Source: JAWKZG01 sp041396125 (lineage in GTDB: Bacteria; Pseudomonadota; Gammaproteobacteria; Competibacterales; Competibacteraceae). Taken from it: 64,000 nt of DNA. The translations under genes were made by a program, and so were the position numbers. The notes below the pieces were generated by a model. That model worked only from the letters and a program-made list of their open reading frames with translations. It searched no databases and had not been told where the DNA came from. The DNA is taken from assembly GCA_041396125.1 (NCBI GenBank), contig JAWKZG010000004.1, positions 248,001 to 312,000 of the forward strand, read 5' to 3'. Below are positions 37,828 through 46,817 of this stretch, one piece after another (position 1 is the first letter of the stretch; the number at the start of each line of letters is the position of its first letter).

Positions 37828-38172
37828 CATCAAAGATTTTAATCTATTGATTTAAAATAACTTAAAACATTACCACACCATCTGCTCTTTATTTTCAGCA
37901 ACCAGACCTTTGCAGCAAAGCAACATCCTGCTTTGACTACAAGGATGGTAAATACAAGTTGGCCATGATGTCATTAAGGATCACCGAACTGTTCTGTACT
38001 CAGCAGTGAGACAATGCAATTGGCTACCGGCATTGATCATTCCCGATTTTTGGGATCAACCACACATTATTAGCAGCGGGCATAAAAAAACGTCGTAGGG
38101 TGCCAATAAGCGCAGCGCATTGCACCGTATGAAGGTTCACATCCGGCGCATTACGGAATGCGCCCTACGCTT
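37828..38172. other. Intergenic, with an imperfect inverted repeat (38094-38169)
   Basis: AT-rich to about 38090, with no gene seen. From 38094 the sequence cgtagggtgccaataagcgcagcg is answered by gcgccctacgc at 38160-38170, a cruciform related to the repeats at 1432 and 1569. Confidence 0.5.
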
Positions 38173-38276
38173 GCTGGGATGAAGTAACGCGGAATCCCAG
38201 CTTTAACGATCGCATCACCACCATCATCATCATTAACAACATCGTAGGCAGGGATGAAGCAACGCGGAATCCCAGC
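38173..38276. repeat. Two REP elements (38173-38201 and 38248-38276), 3' side of the RAYT gene
   Basis: Each is a 29-base hairpin, gctgggat-(about 13)-atcccagc in the first copy and gcagggat in the second, with the shared core 'gaagYaacgcgga'. Both are followed by 'tttaaMgatSgcatSaccaccatcat', so the two units are tandem direct repeats of about 75 bases. Confidence 0.85.
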
Positions 38277-38298
38277 TTTAAAGATGGCATGACCACCA

Positions 38299-38835
38299 TC
38301 ATTCACTAACTTGTGCAAGCCCTGTCCTAACCTCCGAACCACCCCAATCTTCGGGATACCTGCCCTGCTTCACCCATTTATGTAACGAAGAATACGGCCA
38401 CTCGTTTGCCATCTTCACGTATCCGTGTTTGACAGGATTGTAATGGATATAATCCGCATGGCGGGCGTAGTCATTTTCATCACGAATCACATGTTCCCAA
38501 AAGCGGCGTTGCCAGATACCGCGTTCTCCCTTACGCAAACGGCTTTGTGAAATCCGCTCACCGGGTTCGATAGCATGCGAGAAGCGTGCTTTAATTAATT
38601 GCCAGCGTGTTGAAAAATCGGCATCGTGATCTGGCAAGCGCCACAAACAATGCAGATGATCAGGCAAAATGACGATGGCATCGATGCTAAAAGGATGATC
38701 ACGCTGGGTCTGACGGAAGGCCTGCCGCAAATCATTAACATGGCGCAGCAATAGATCGTTGTTGCCTCTCTCGGCCAAATTGACCGTGAAAAAATAAATA
38801 CGCCCCGTTAAGCGGGTTCTGATATAGATTCGCAT
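38299..38835 (-). CDS. REP-associated tyrosine transposase (RAYT, Y1/HUH family)
   Basis: 178 residues. The HUH motif is VILPDHLHCLW (His60, His62) and the catalytic Tyr is in ADYIHYNPVKHGYV (about Tyr129); GIWQRRFWEHVIRDENDYA between them is also typical. RAYTs nick and rejoin single-stranded REP hairpins. REP hairpins lie on both sides in opposite orientation (38173, 38248 and 38848), as expected for a resident RAYT with its own REP family. It is a domesticated element rather than an active insertion sequence: there are no insertion-sequence ends. Confidence 0.93.
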   Translation of the reverse strand: MRIYIRTRLTGRIYFFTVNLAERGNNDLLLRHVNDLRQAFRQTQRDHPFSIDAIVILPDHLHCLWRLPDHDADFSTRWQLIKARFSHAIEPGERISQSRLRKGERGIWQRRFWEHVIRDENDYARHADYIHYNPVKHGYVKMANEWPYSSLHKWVKQGRYPEDWGGSEVRTGLAQVSE

Positions 38836-38847
38836 TTTCTGAGTTTA

Positions 38848-38876
38848 GCTGGGATTACGCTTTGCTTCATCCCAGC
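38848..38876. repeat. REP element on the 5' side of the RAYT gene
   Basis: gctgggat-tacgctttgcttc-atcccagc, the inverted form of the units at 38173 and 38248. It begins 13 bases before the RAYT start codon. Confidence 0.85.
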
Positions 38877-39004
38877 CTACGGGGCCTAAAACAGCGCATC
38901 ATTTTATTTAATTTACTCAACACTCAAAAGCGAAGAACGTTCAAAATGGTACGCCATTGAATATGGACTCTTACCAAACCTGACACTTTTCCCGCAGGTT
39001 GCCC

Positions 39005-39107
39005 TTGTAACGCCTGCATAAACGGCGGCTTTTACGCAGCGAAGCGGAGAAAAAGCCGTCCGGTGGAGGCCCTTCGGGCCGGAACGAATTTAATGAATTT
39101 GTTAGGC
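39005..39107 (-). other. attC recombination site of an integron gene cassette
   Basis: Read on the minus strand it begins GCCTAAC (39107-39101), fits 'RYYYAAC', and ends CAGGCGTTACAA, with GTT as the crossover bases. Between them lie arms that fold: AATTCATTAAATTCG near the start, AGCCGCCGTTTATGCAGGC near the end, and inner stems GGCCC-GAA-GGGCC and GGCTTTTT/AAAAGCC. Length about 103 bases. It directly follows the stop of the minus-strand gene at 39112, the standard cassette layout. Confidence 0.7.
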
Positions 39108-39111
39108 ATTA

Positions 39112-39672
39112 TCACCACCTAGGGAAGACAAGCTTTCCGTGCCGGGCTCTAGGAAAATCATACTTTGGTGCGAAATTGCTATACCAGAGCACCTGTTCCC
39201 GACAATGTTCGATAAATTTGAAGTCATTCCAAAGCATTTTCATATCTTTTTTGCTTAGCCGCTTCCCAGTTTCTTCTTTATGCATATCAGAAAAAACCCG
39301 ACCTGTGTAAGGGTTCAGTTTAGGCCACTCTCTGGTCTTGGACTTGTAATGACCATGCGGCACCGACGGGTAGCAATCCCTATCACCAATGGTGAACATC
39401 CACTGATTCATCATCAGTAATTCAAACCACGGTGGTTCATCGCTTCCAGATTTACCAGTACCGCCCGCTTCATCCTTGTTGGTATTCTCGTTTGAGTAAT
39501 CCGATTCTGGATTAGCGGGTTCGCCCTCAGGATTCGATATTCTTGGATCAGCGACGCTATCGTCGGTATCCGTTAACCAATCAGCGACTTCGCACCGCTC
39601 ATAGTATTCGGAATAGCCAATTAGTCTCGTCATAAAGCTGATATCTGAAAGTAGTTTTATATATTGAGACAT
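39112..39672 (-). CDS. Integron cassette-borne hypothetical protein
   Basis: 186 residues. No signal peptide or membrane helix. A Ser/Asn/Glu-rich linker (about 45-75) separates an N-terminal part from a C-terminal domain with many Trp, Tyr and His: YPSVPHGHYKSKTREWPKLN, then LWNDFKFIEHCREQVLWYS. The 'HGHY..KTREWPKLNPYTG' stretch looks conserved but I cannot name the family. The gene is bounded by a GTTAGGC core at 39703-39697 and an attC at 39107-39005, so it is a mobile cassette of about 690 bases. Confidence 0.65.
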   Translation of the reverse strand: MSQYIKLLSDISFMTRLIGYSEYYERCEVADWLTDTDDSVADPRISNPEGEPANPESDYSNENTNKDEAGGTGKSGSDEPPWFELLMMNQWMFTIGDRDCYPSVPHGHYKSKTREWPKLNPYTGRVFSDMHKEETGKRLSKKDMKMLWNDFKFIEHCREQVLWYSNFAPKYDFPRARHGKLVFPRW

Positions 39673-39696
39673 ATAACTCTCTGATTTAATTGGGCT

Positions 39697-39703
39697 GCCT
39701 AAC
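39697..39703 (-). other. Cassette 5' boundary, core site GTTAGGC
   Basis: Minus-strand GTTAGGC fits the GTTRRRY core at which integron integrase joins cassettes. It precedes the cassette gene start by 25 bases, which is usual. Confidence 0.6.
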
Positions 39704-40249
39704 TAGATTTAGACAGATAAAAAAAATAAAACCCCATACTGTCTAATGTCAACAAAGAAAAACAAATTCATTTTATTTCAAAAAGATAAATCTCAAATAA
39801 AATTTATACGAGTCTAAAATTTCTCGGATAAACTGACCATAAAAATTAGCTGGCCCCAGCTTAACCATCCCGTGCAGGAACGTGCGTAAGCCACACTAAA
39901 AACTGCACACAAAACATCTTGGCAGGTTGTCAATAAGCGCAGTACACCATATGGCAATAGGCCGAAAAATCTTTCCATGCGGGAATGACGGGCTAAGCGC
40001 AGCAATAACAGCTGTGAACGATGCGGGATCATGCGTTTTTTGTATTCGATAATACTCAATCACATAGCTAAACATAGCAGAACATTGAGGAATTTCCTGT
40101 TCCGCCTTGATCAAAGTGGCAGCAATACAGATAGATCAAGAAGCTGTTTTTAAAGACAGCTTCTTTTCAGGATGGGATATGTAATGTAGCGGCTCTCAAA
40201 ATCCACAAAACTTTTGAGAGCCAGAAAAAACAGAGCCGTGCTGAGAAAA
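39704..40249. other. Intergenic, about 550 bp, with two hairpins
   Basis: AT-rich near the cassette. Hairpins: aagaagctgt/acagcttctt at 40138-40165, followed by TT on the plus strand, and ggctctcaaaa/ttttgagagcc at 40191-40222, a likely terminator for the cytochrome gene. A related aagaagct hairpin occurs at 61321. No convincing gene; an 81-codon frame at 39814-40059 seems to be chance. Confidence 0.45.
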
Positions 40250-40681
40250 TCACTCGGCGCTTAACGCTCGTACTCGTGCCCGGAAGTTGTTATGGCAATC
40301 CATGCATCCTTGCACAAGGCCCATATAGCTTTGCAGGATTTGCGCATTGTCGGCTGTTGCGGCGGCGTCTTTGACCGCCAGTGCAGCGTCGTGAACGGCC
40401 TGGTCGCCCTGCCGGAAACGACCGGCGTCTGCGCCCAGGCCGCCGATGATTTTGGTGCGTTCTGCCACGGGCGGTTGGGGGTGCTCGGCAATTGCCTGCG
40501 CAGCCTTGGCAATAGCCGCGTAATCTTCGCTTAACATGCCGTCGCTGATCTGGTTCAGATCACGCCCAAGCTGCTGCATGATCTGTAACAGGCTGGGCTG
40601 TTCGTTGGCGTAAGCACTGGCGCTCAGTATACTGGCCAGGGCGGTTGCGGTAATCCATGAATAGCGTTGTTTGTCACTCAT
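40250..40681 (-). CDS. Periplasmic cytochrome c (C-terminal CxxCH, c'-like)
   Basis: 143 residues with a signal peptide (ITATALASILSASAYA, cleaved near residue 25). A helical body ends with one heme-binding site, GCMDCHNNFRARV, near the C-terminus as in class II (c'-type) cytochromes, where the helix bundle precedes the CxxCH. Expected to carry electrons or bind small gases in the periplasm. It stands alone. Confidence 0.82.
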   Translation of the reverse strand: MSDKQRYSWITATALASILSASAYANEQPSLLQIMQQLGRDLNQISDGMLSEDYAAIAKAAQAIAEHPQPPVAERTKIIGGLGADAGRFRQGDQAVHDAALAVKDAAATADNAQILQSYMGLVQGCMDCHNNFRARVRALSAE

Positions 40682-41208
40682 AACGGCTCACCTGGATAGA
40701 GAGAGGGAATTTCACCCTAACTATCCATACATTAGAAATCCTTGATATAAATCAAGACGACAAATTTACTTCCTCGACAAGTACAGGCAGCACCCATGTC
40801 AGATTCAGCCAACAGGGCGGTATAGCCGGATTTGAACGGCTCTACCAGGAGGGCCAGCGGGCTCTCGTGCACCGCTGCGGTTATGACAAACCCTTGTTTT
40901 CACATTTTATCTCAATGACCTACGGGCATACTGCGATACTCAATAGCGGTGAGCCTTATGGCTGGGGCGGCCAGCTGGCGGATACGATGGACTCGAATAC
41001 GATACCCAATCGTTATCCGAACAGCACCAGTTTGAACAGTAATTTTTAGAAATTAAATAAGCTACTTAACTGATCGCTACTAAAAAATTTGACCAGGTCA
41101 CTATTGCTCTACTTCTTATCAGAGAAGTCTCTCCGGTCGACGAAAAAGACGGCGCCGGACACCCCGATGAACACCAGTGGCCTGTGACGTTAATCTCAAA
41201 GAGGCAAT
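40682..41208. other. Intergenic, about 530 bp, with a possible gene fragment
   Basis: A plus-strand open stretch of about 85 codons before 41049 reads GGIAGFERLYQEGQRALVHR then SMTYGHTAILNSGEPYGWGG. It has no proper start or ribosome site and no family I can name, so it may be a decayed gene. The rest is featureless. Confidence 0.3.
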
Positions 41209-42111
41209 ATGCCAATAAATGCCTTGCTGGTAGCCGGATTGACCTCTCTGCTATGGGGACTAACGGGAATATTTGTGCGCTGGTTGCCTTCTCTCCCGCC
41301 ACTAACAATTACTGCGGGACGGCTTCTGGTATCACTGCTGGTTGTTCTGCCAGTTCTCGGGCTGTTTCAAAGCAGCCGTCAGGCTTTTAAATCCGTACTA
41401 AAGCGCCCTGTCGCTTATGTTCTCGCCTTGCTGCTAGCAAGCTATTACTTGCTGGCAACCACGGCGTTTCAAATGGCACCGGTGGCAGAAGTGGCGCTAT
41501 TGCTGAGTACCCCGCCACTTTTCATACTGTCTTTCCGCCGAATCCGGGGTAACATCCCTAACCGCAGTGAAATTGGCGGTGCCTTGCTGGCAGTCGTCGG
41601 TATAGGTTTGATTCTGGCTCCTGGCATGTCTTTCGCTGGCCATAGCCCAACACACCATCTCACGGGGAATCTTCTGGCTGTGTGCGCTGCGGGACTGACC
41701 GCGCTTTACGCGTATACCTACCGAATTCTGCATGAGCGAGATGTCGCACCAGAGACGACCGGCGTATCGCTGCTAACATTTACCTCGGGCAGCCTCATCC
41801 TGGTGTTAATGGTTGGTTTTGCACCGACACCTGCCGGGTTGGAAACTCTGCATGGACATGCCCTGCTGGTCTTGCTCGGCCTTGGTGTACTTTGCACCGC
41901 CATTCCATCAATAGGCTTCGCGCTTGCATCAAAGCGTTTACCGGCGGTTGTCACAGCGACGATTTCACTTTTTATTCCTTTGTTCGCAGGACTATTCGCT
42001 TTTTTGCTACTGGGGGAAAAGCTTTCCGCTCTGTTCATTCCGGGCAGCATTCTTGTGCTGGGCGGCATCGCCCTGATTCTTCGTCAAAGTCGCGGCAAAA
42101 CGAAGGCTTGA
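41209..42111 (+). CDS. EamA/DMT-family transporter
   Basis: 300 residues with ten membrane helices in two EamA repeats. Repeat 1 starts LTSLLWGLTGIFVRWLPSL and repeat 2 GNLLAVCAAGLTALYAYTYR; each ends in the conserved 'P....L....LGE' type segment (LFIPLFAGLFAFLLLGEKL). These carriers usually export metabolites such as amino acids or take up small organics. No adjacent gene reveals the substrate. Confidence 0.9.
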   Translation: MPINALLVAGLTSLLWGLTGIFVRWLPSLPPLTITAGRLLVSLLVVLPVLGLFQSSRQAFKSVLKRPVAYVLALLLASYYLLATTAFQMAPVAEVALLLSTPPLFILSFRRIRGNIPNRSEIGGALLAVVGIGLILAPGMSFAGHSPTHHLTGNLLAVCAAGLTALYAYTYRILHERDVAPETTGVSLLTFTSGSLILVLMVGFAPTPAGLETLHGHALLVLLGLGVLCTAIPSIGFALASKRLPAVVTATISLFIPLFAGLFAFLLLGEKLSALFIPGSILVLGGIALILRQSRGKTKA

Positions 42112-42130
42112 CCTCACACCCGTTGACTGG

Positions 42131-42150
42131 ATACCCGCCTGCGCGGGAAG
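42131..42150. repeat. REP-like palindrome, diverged copy
   Basis: atacccgcctgcgcgggaag, two changes from the copies at 6534 and 33954. It lies between the EamA and ABC permease genes. Confidence 0.65.
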
Positions 42151-42323
42151 GACGAAACGGGTACGGACCGCGCAGCTTTGACAAAGACCTGATGCCCGCC
42201 TGCAACCTGCTTTGCAATTTCTCACCTGATTACGCTAGCATTCGACGCGGACTCCTCCCGGTTTGTTAAGAGACATTCTCCGTAAAACCATGCCTCAACC
42301 TTATTCTTTACCGCTCAGCTGGC

Positions 42324-43223
42324 GTGCTGGACGCCCTGGAGCGGGTGGCCGCTTTTCTCTGGCCGCCCGTCATGCGGCGCTGGACCGCGTATTTACTGCT
42401 GCTGCCAGCGCTGCTGCTGGTACTGCTGTTAGTGTTCGGACTGGCCTATCTTGCTGACGACAGTCTGCATAAGCTCGACCTGGCGACGTATCGTTTACTG
42501 CCGGAATACACCCTGGCAAATTACCAGACTGTCTTCGAACGTCCGGTCTATTTAAAAGTGCTCGGGCGCAGTCTGATGGCAGCACTGCTGGTGTCCGTCA
42601 TTACCCTGATTCTGGCCTTCCCGTATGCATATACGATGGTACGCACGCCGTCTTCGCTGCTGCGGAAGTTTTTGCTGATCAGCCTGTTTCTGCCGTTTTT
42701 TATCGGCCAGGTTGTTCGCGCTTATGGCTGGCTGATTATTCTGGGCCATGAAGGCATTCTAAACTCGGCACTCAGTGCAATAGGCTTTGCCGGTGTTGAT
42801 CTGATCTACAATTACTGGGCAGTGATTCTGGGACTGGTGCAATATATGCTGCCATTTGCGGTACTGCTGCTGGCCCCGGCGATTACCGCTATCCCGCAAG
42901 AGGTCGAACTGGCCTCGGAAGGGCTAGGCGCGCACTGGATCAATACGTTTCGGCATGTGGTCATTCCCATGGCCCGGCCCGGCCTGATCGGTGCTTTCGT
43001 GGTCATTTTCACGCTGACACTGACCGATTTTGCCATGCCGGAAATTCTCGGTGGCGGCACCAATGATTTCATCGCCAATGCCATTTACGATAGCTTTTTC
43101 CAGATCTCCGATCCGGGGCTGGGCGCAGCGCTGTCCATGCTGCTGGTAACGATTGGCAGTGTGCTGGTTGCGCTGATTTTCCGCTGGGCTGGCACCGGTA
43201 CACTGGGATTTTCCAATGATTAA
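42324..43223 (+). CDS. ABC transporter permease (PotB/spermidine-putrescine type)
   Basis: 299 residues from a GTG at 42324, with six membrane helices. The permease EAA loop is ASEGLGAHWINTFRHVVIPM. An ATG at 42290 with a plausible N-terminus (MPQPYSLPLSWRAG) is in another frame, so one base may be missing between 42290 and 42330. It is the first of two permease genes, forming the channel with the next protein. The ATPase and binding protein are not beside them. Confidence 0.85.
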   Translation: MLDALERVAAFLWPPVMRRWTAYLLLLPALLLVLLLVFGLAYLADDSLHKLDLATYRLLPEYTLANYQTVFERPVYLKVLGRSLMAALLVSVITLILAFPYAYTMVRTPSSLLRKFLLISLFLPFFIGQVVRAYGWLIILGHEGILNSALSAIGFAGVDLIYNYWAVILGLVQYMLPFAVLLLAPAITAIPQEVELASEGLGAHWINTFRHVVIPMARPGLIGAFVVIFTLTLTDFAMPEILGGGTNDFIANAIYDSFFQISDPGLGAALSMLLVTIGSVLVALIFRWAGTGTLGFSND

Positions 43224-43253
43224 GCATTTTTCGAGATCGGGAAGCGATACAGC

Positions 43254-44054
43254 ATGACCAGTCAACGCGCTAAAGCCATTGTTTTGTGGTTATTTGTTCT
43301 GTGCAGCCTGCTGTTACTGGGCCTGCCAACCCTGATTATTCTGGGTGCATCGTTCACAGCAGGCGACATTGTCGCTTTTCCGCCGGATGGTTTTTCGCTG
43401 CGCTGGTATAGCGAGCTGTGGCGACTGGACGATTTCAAGGACGCTTTTGTGCGCTCGCTCTACGTCTCGGCGATTTGCACCCTGATCAGTCTGCCGACCG
43501 GCACGCTGGCAGCGCTGGCGCTGATTCGCGGAAAACTGAAATTCCGCAACAGTATCCAGGTTTATCTGCTGCTGCCGTTTACAATTCCGCTGGTTGTCTC
43601 GGGGATCGGCTCCATGCTGGTGTTTGGCGAACTGCGTATTCTCGGTCAGTTATGGCCGATCGGACTGGCGCTGTGCGTGATCAATCTGCCGTTCATGATC
43701 TGGGCTGTCAGCGCCAGCGCCCACCAGCTCGATCCCGACCTGGAAAATGCCGCTGCCAATTGCGGTGCGCCACCGCTGCAAACCTTCCTGACCGTGACCC
43801 TGCCTGCGGTGTCACCGGGCGTTATCACCGGCGCTTTGTTGATGTTCATCCTGGCCTTCAATGAGTTTCTGGTCAGCCTATTTCTGATCGATGCCCGTAT
43901 CGTCACGCTGTCGGTTTCCATTTACAACTCGATCCGCAGCGTGATTACGCCTGATCTGGCCGCCGTATCGGTTGTGTATATTCTGGTCGCGGCGCTGGCA
44001 GTCTGGCTGCTCGACCGGCTGGTCGGGCTGGACCTGTTTTTAAAATCCAAATAA
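43254..44054 (+). CDS. ABC transporter permease (PotC type)
   Basis: 266 residues, six helices. The EAA loop reads AAANCGAPPLQTFLTVTLPA, with the usual Gly but a slightly unusual Asn-Cys before it. It starts 30 bases after the first permease gene and pairs with it. This type imports polyamines, iron, sulfonates or similar small molecules; the following dehydrogenase gene suggests that the imported compound is an alcohol. Confidence 0.86.
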   Translation: MTSQRAKAIVLWLFVLCSLLLLGLPTLIILGASFTAGDIVAFPPDGFSLRWYSELWRLDDFKDAFVRSLYVSAICTLISLPTGTLAALALIRGKLKFRNSIQVYLLLPFTIPLVVSGIGSMLVFGELRILGQLWPIGLALCVINLPFMIWAVSASAHQLDPDLENAAANCGAPPLQTFLTVTLPAVSPGVITGALLMFILAFNEFLVSLFLIDARIVTLSVSIYNSIRSVITPDLAAVSVVYILVAALAVWLLDRLVGLDLFLKSK

Positions 44055-44130
44055 TTCTTTATAAATCTGCCCTTGTTGGCACTGCCTGATTTTTTATCCG
44101 ATTTTTTTAAATGATGACCTGGAGTACCCC

Positions 44131-45459
44131 ATGCCCGAGCGCATCCGACTGTATGAACTTAATCAGCTTTCCAGCCAGCAGCGCACGCAGCTGCTGACGC
44201 GCACCGAAGGCGATTTATCCGCATTTCTGGCCAAAGTCGGCCCGATCATCGACGCGGTACGCCAGGACGGCGATGCTGCGCTGGCACGGTTTGCACAGGA
44301 ATTCGATAAAGCCCCGGTGCAGGCCGATCAGCTGGCTGCTACAGCCGCCGATTTTGAGCGCGCCTTCGCCGAGCTGGAACCGGATATGATCGAAGTACTG
44401 GAATTTGCCGCTGACAATATCCGTCGCTTTCATGAGGCGCAAATGCCGGAAGAGATGTGGATGAAGGAAATCCGGCCCGGTGTCTTCACCGGCGAGCGGA
44501 TCAGCCCCATCGAATCAGTCGCCTGTTATGTGCCGCGTGGCAAGGGTTCGTTTCCCAGTGTGTTATTGATGACCACTATCCCGGCGGTCGTTGCCGGTGT
44601 ACCGGAGTTAATCGTCGTGACGCCACCCGGCCCGGACGGCAATATTGATGCCGCCACGCTAGTTGCCGCACGTCTGGCCGGGGTCGAGCGGGTGTACAAA
44701 TGTGGCGGCGCGCAAGCTGTGGCTGCGGTCGCTTTCGGCACGGCAACCATCCCGAAATGCCGCAAAATCGTCGGCCCTGGCAGTCCCTGGGTAGTCGCGG
44801 CGAAACGCTTGTTAGTCGATCATATTGATCCCGGCGTACCGGCCGGCCCGAGCGAGAGCATTATTCTGGCCGACGACACCGCCAATCCCCGCATCGCCGC
44901 GCTGGATCTGATCATCGAATCCGAGCACGGGCCGGACTCGTCCGCCTTTCTGGTGACCAGTTCGCGGGCTGTCGCCGAGCAGGCGCGGCAGGCTATTCCG
45001 GAGTACTGGGGCATGATGGGTGAACAGCGGGTCGGGTTTTCGAGTGCGGTGCTGGGAGGCGATAAAGGCGGCATCGTGTTAACTGACACCTTCGACGAAG
45101 CGATTCAATTCGTCAATGATTACGCTCCCGAACACCTGGAAATCCAAAGCAGCGAGCCGTTCGGTTATCTGGGCCGGATCAAGAATGCCGGCGAAGTGCT
45201 GCTGGGCGAACACACCCCGGTCACACTGGGCAATTTCGTGCTCGGCCCGAACGCGGTGCTGCCAACCTCGCAGGCCGCGTTTACCGCTTCACCACTGGGC
45301 GTTTTTGATTATCTGAAGCGCACCTCTATTGGCCATGTCACCTCGCAAGGCTATGCCGAGCTGGCGGAAAAAGCGCATAAATTTGCGCTCTACGAAGGCT
45401 TTGACGGGCACGCCAATGCGGTGTCCGCAACCCGTCAGCAGGCACTCAAAAAATCATGA
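44131..45459 (+). CDS. HisD-family dehydrogenase, probably sulfopropanediol dehydrogenase-like
   Basis: 442 residues, full histidinol-dehydrogenase length. Shown by SPIESVACYVPRGKGSFPSV, VYKCGGAQAVAAVAFGTATI, KIVGPGSPWVVAAKRLL and the zinc site DLIIESEHGPDSSAFL, then NDYAPEHLEIQ. It lies in a transport/SDR operon rather than a his operon, and the 'PRGKGSFPSVLLMT' style is that of HpsN, which oxidises dihydroxypropanesulfonate to sulfolactate. A sulfonate or other diol substrate is therefore inferred. True HisD cannot be excluded without phylogeny. Confidence 0.75.
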   Translation: MPERIRLYELNQLSSQQRTQLLTRTEGDLSAFLAKVGPIIDAVRQDGDAALARFAQEFDKAPVQADQLAATAADFERAFAELEPDMIEVLEFAADNIRRFHEAQMPEEMWMKEIRPGVFTGERISPIESVACYVPRGKGSFPSVLLMTTIPAVVAGVPELIVVTPPGPDGNIDAATLVAARLAGVERVYKCGGAQAVAAVAFGTATIPKCRKIVGPGSPWVVAAKRLLVDHIDPGVPAGPSESIILADDTANPRIAALDLIIESEHGPDSSAFLVTSSRAVAEQARQAIPEYWGMMGEQRVGFSSAVLGGDKGGIVLTDTFDEAIQFVNDYAPEHLEIQSSEPFGYLGRIKNAGEVLLGEHTPVTLGNFVLGPNAVLPTSQAAFTASPLGVFDYLKRTSIGHVTSQGYAELAEKAHKFALYEGFDGHANAVSATRQQALKKS

Positions 45460-46229
45460 ATCTCAACTATCCCACTTTTTCCCTGCAAGGTCGCAAGGCA
45501 CTGGTCACTGGCGCCAGCCGGGGCATCGGCCAGGCCTTGGCGCAGGGTCTGGCACACGCCGGGGCGGATGTAGCCGTAGCTGCCCGCAATGAACAGGATT
45601 TGCAGGCCAGTCTGACGGCCATCCGTGGGCTGGGTCGTAAGGGTGTTGCACTAAGCCTGGATGTGACTGATCTGGCTGCGATCCGCACCGGTGTGGACGC
45701 GGCCTGCCAGCAGCTCGGCGGGCTGGATATTCTGATCAATAATGCCGGTATCGAACAGGTCTGTCCGTCGCTGGATGTGGATGAAGCACTGTGGGACCGG
45801 ATTCTCGATACCAATCTCAAGGGCGCGTTTTTCTGCGCCCAGGCTGCCGCGCGGATCATGACCCAAAACGCCGGGGGCAGTATCGTGAATGTGTGTTCGC
45901 TGACCTCTGAGGTCGGCGTGCCGACCGCCACGCCTTATGGCTCCAGTAAATCCGGTTTACTAGGTATGACGCGGGCGCTGGCAACCGAATGGGCCCGGCA
46001 TGACATTCGGGTGAATGCCATCGCGCCGGGCTATTTCCGCACCGCGCTGACCGAAGTGTTTTACCAGGATGATAACTGGCAGCAGGCCATGCTGGAGAAA
46101 ATCCCGCAGCGCCGCTTTGGCAAGCTGGAAGACCTGCTCGGCGCAGTGGTTTTTTTATGCGCCGACAGCGCCGCGTATATCAACGGGCAGATGCTCACGA
46201 TTGACGGCGGTTATATGGCGTCGATCTGA
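45456..46229 (+). CDS. Short-chain dehydrogenase/reductase
   Basis: 257 residues. Start overlaps the dehydrogenase stop by four bases (ATGA). Cofactor loop ALVTGASRGIGQALAQGL, NNAG (ILINNAGIEQV), catalytic Ser in CSLTSEVG and YGSSK with Tyr/Lys. In place of Asp after strand 2 there is VAARNEQ with Arg, favouring NADP. It probably works on the same pathway as the HisD-type enzyme, for example interconverting the keto and hydroxy forms of the substrate. Confidence 0.88.
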   Translation: MNLNYPTFSLQGRKALVTGASRGIGQALAQGLAHAGADVAVAARNEQDLQASLTAIRGLGRKGVALSLDVTDLAAIRTGVDAACQQLGGLDILINNAGIEQVCPSLDVDEALWDRILDTNLKGAFFCAQAAARIMTQNAGGSIVNVCSLTSEVGVPTATPYGSSKSGLLGMTRALATEWARHDIRVNAIAPGYFRTALTEVFYQDDNWQQAMLEKIPQRRFGKLEDLLGAVVFLCADSAAYINGQMLTIDGGYMASI

Positions 46230-46262
46230 GAATTCGCTTTAAAGCCAGACCCCGGACAAACA

Positions 46263-46778
46263 TTAGCTATCCACATTGATATCCACCATCAGTTCGTCAG
46301 CCAGATTTTCCAGCAATGTCTGCAATTCGTCGCCGCTTACGGTGTCGGGCACGCGCAACAACAATTCGGCCCGAAACAGCTCACCGCCACCCATCGAGGC
46401 GCTTTCGGTGACGCTGTTAAGTTCCTCGATACTGACATTGCGGGTCGCCAGGGCGTGCGAAATGTCGCGCACGATACCCGGATGATCCTGCCCGACCAGC
46501 TCCAGATACAGGTCCCGGCTGGGAGGGGCAGGCTCAACCGAACTATGCTCGGCGGTAATATGCAGCAGACCCCGGGTTTCCAGTGCGTGCAGTGCGCTGC
46601 TGAGCGCCTGCGCTTTATCGTCAGCAATGCTGACCAGCAGAATACCGGCAAACTTACCGGCCAGCTGCGCCATGCGGCTTTCCTCCCAGTTGCCGCCGTG
46701 CTCATTGATGACCGTCGCCAGGGCGTCGACCAGACCGGGCTGATCGTCACCGATAAGTGTTAACACAATCGAAGCCAT
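46263..46778 (-). CDS. gcvR: Glycine cleavage system repressor, double-ACT protein GcvR
   Basis: 171 residues with two ACT domains: VLTLIGDDQPGLVDALATVI at residues 5-24 and LYLELVGQDHPGIVRDISHA near 90-109. GcvR binds GcvA and glycine and so controls glycine cleavage genes. It is encoded directly downstream of gcvP on the same strand (40-base gap), which supports the assignment. No DNA-binding domain, as expected. Confidence 0.85.
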   Translation of the reverse strand: MASIVLTLIGDDQPGLVDALATVINEHGGNWEESRMAQLAGKFAGILLVSIADDKAQALSSALHALETRGLLHITAEHSSVEPAPPSRDLYLELVGQDHPGIVRDISHALATRNVSIEELNSVTESASMGGGELFRAELLLRVPDTVSGDELQTLLENLADELMVDINVDS

Positions 46779-46817
46779 CGTTTTCTCCTTCCTTCAGGCG
46801 TTTAGGCGTTTAGGCAT

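Noticed and set aside
39814..40059. 81-codon minus-strand frame between the cassette and cytochrome genes
   Set aside because: No ribosome site or family; its middle coincides with a repeat-like intergenic stretch.
44131..45459. Biosynthetic histidinol dehydrogenase
   Set aside because: There is no his operon context; the neighbours are transport and SDR genes. Kept only as an alternative.
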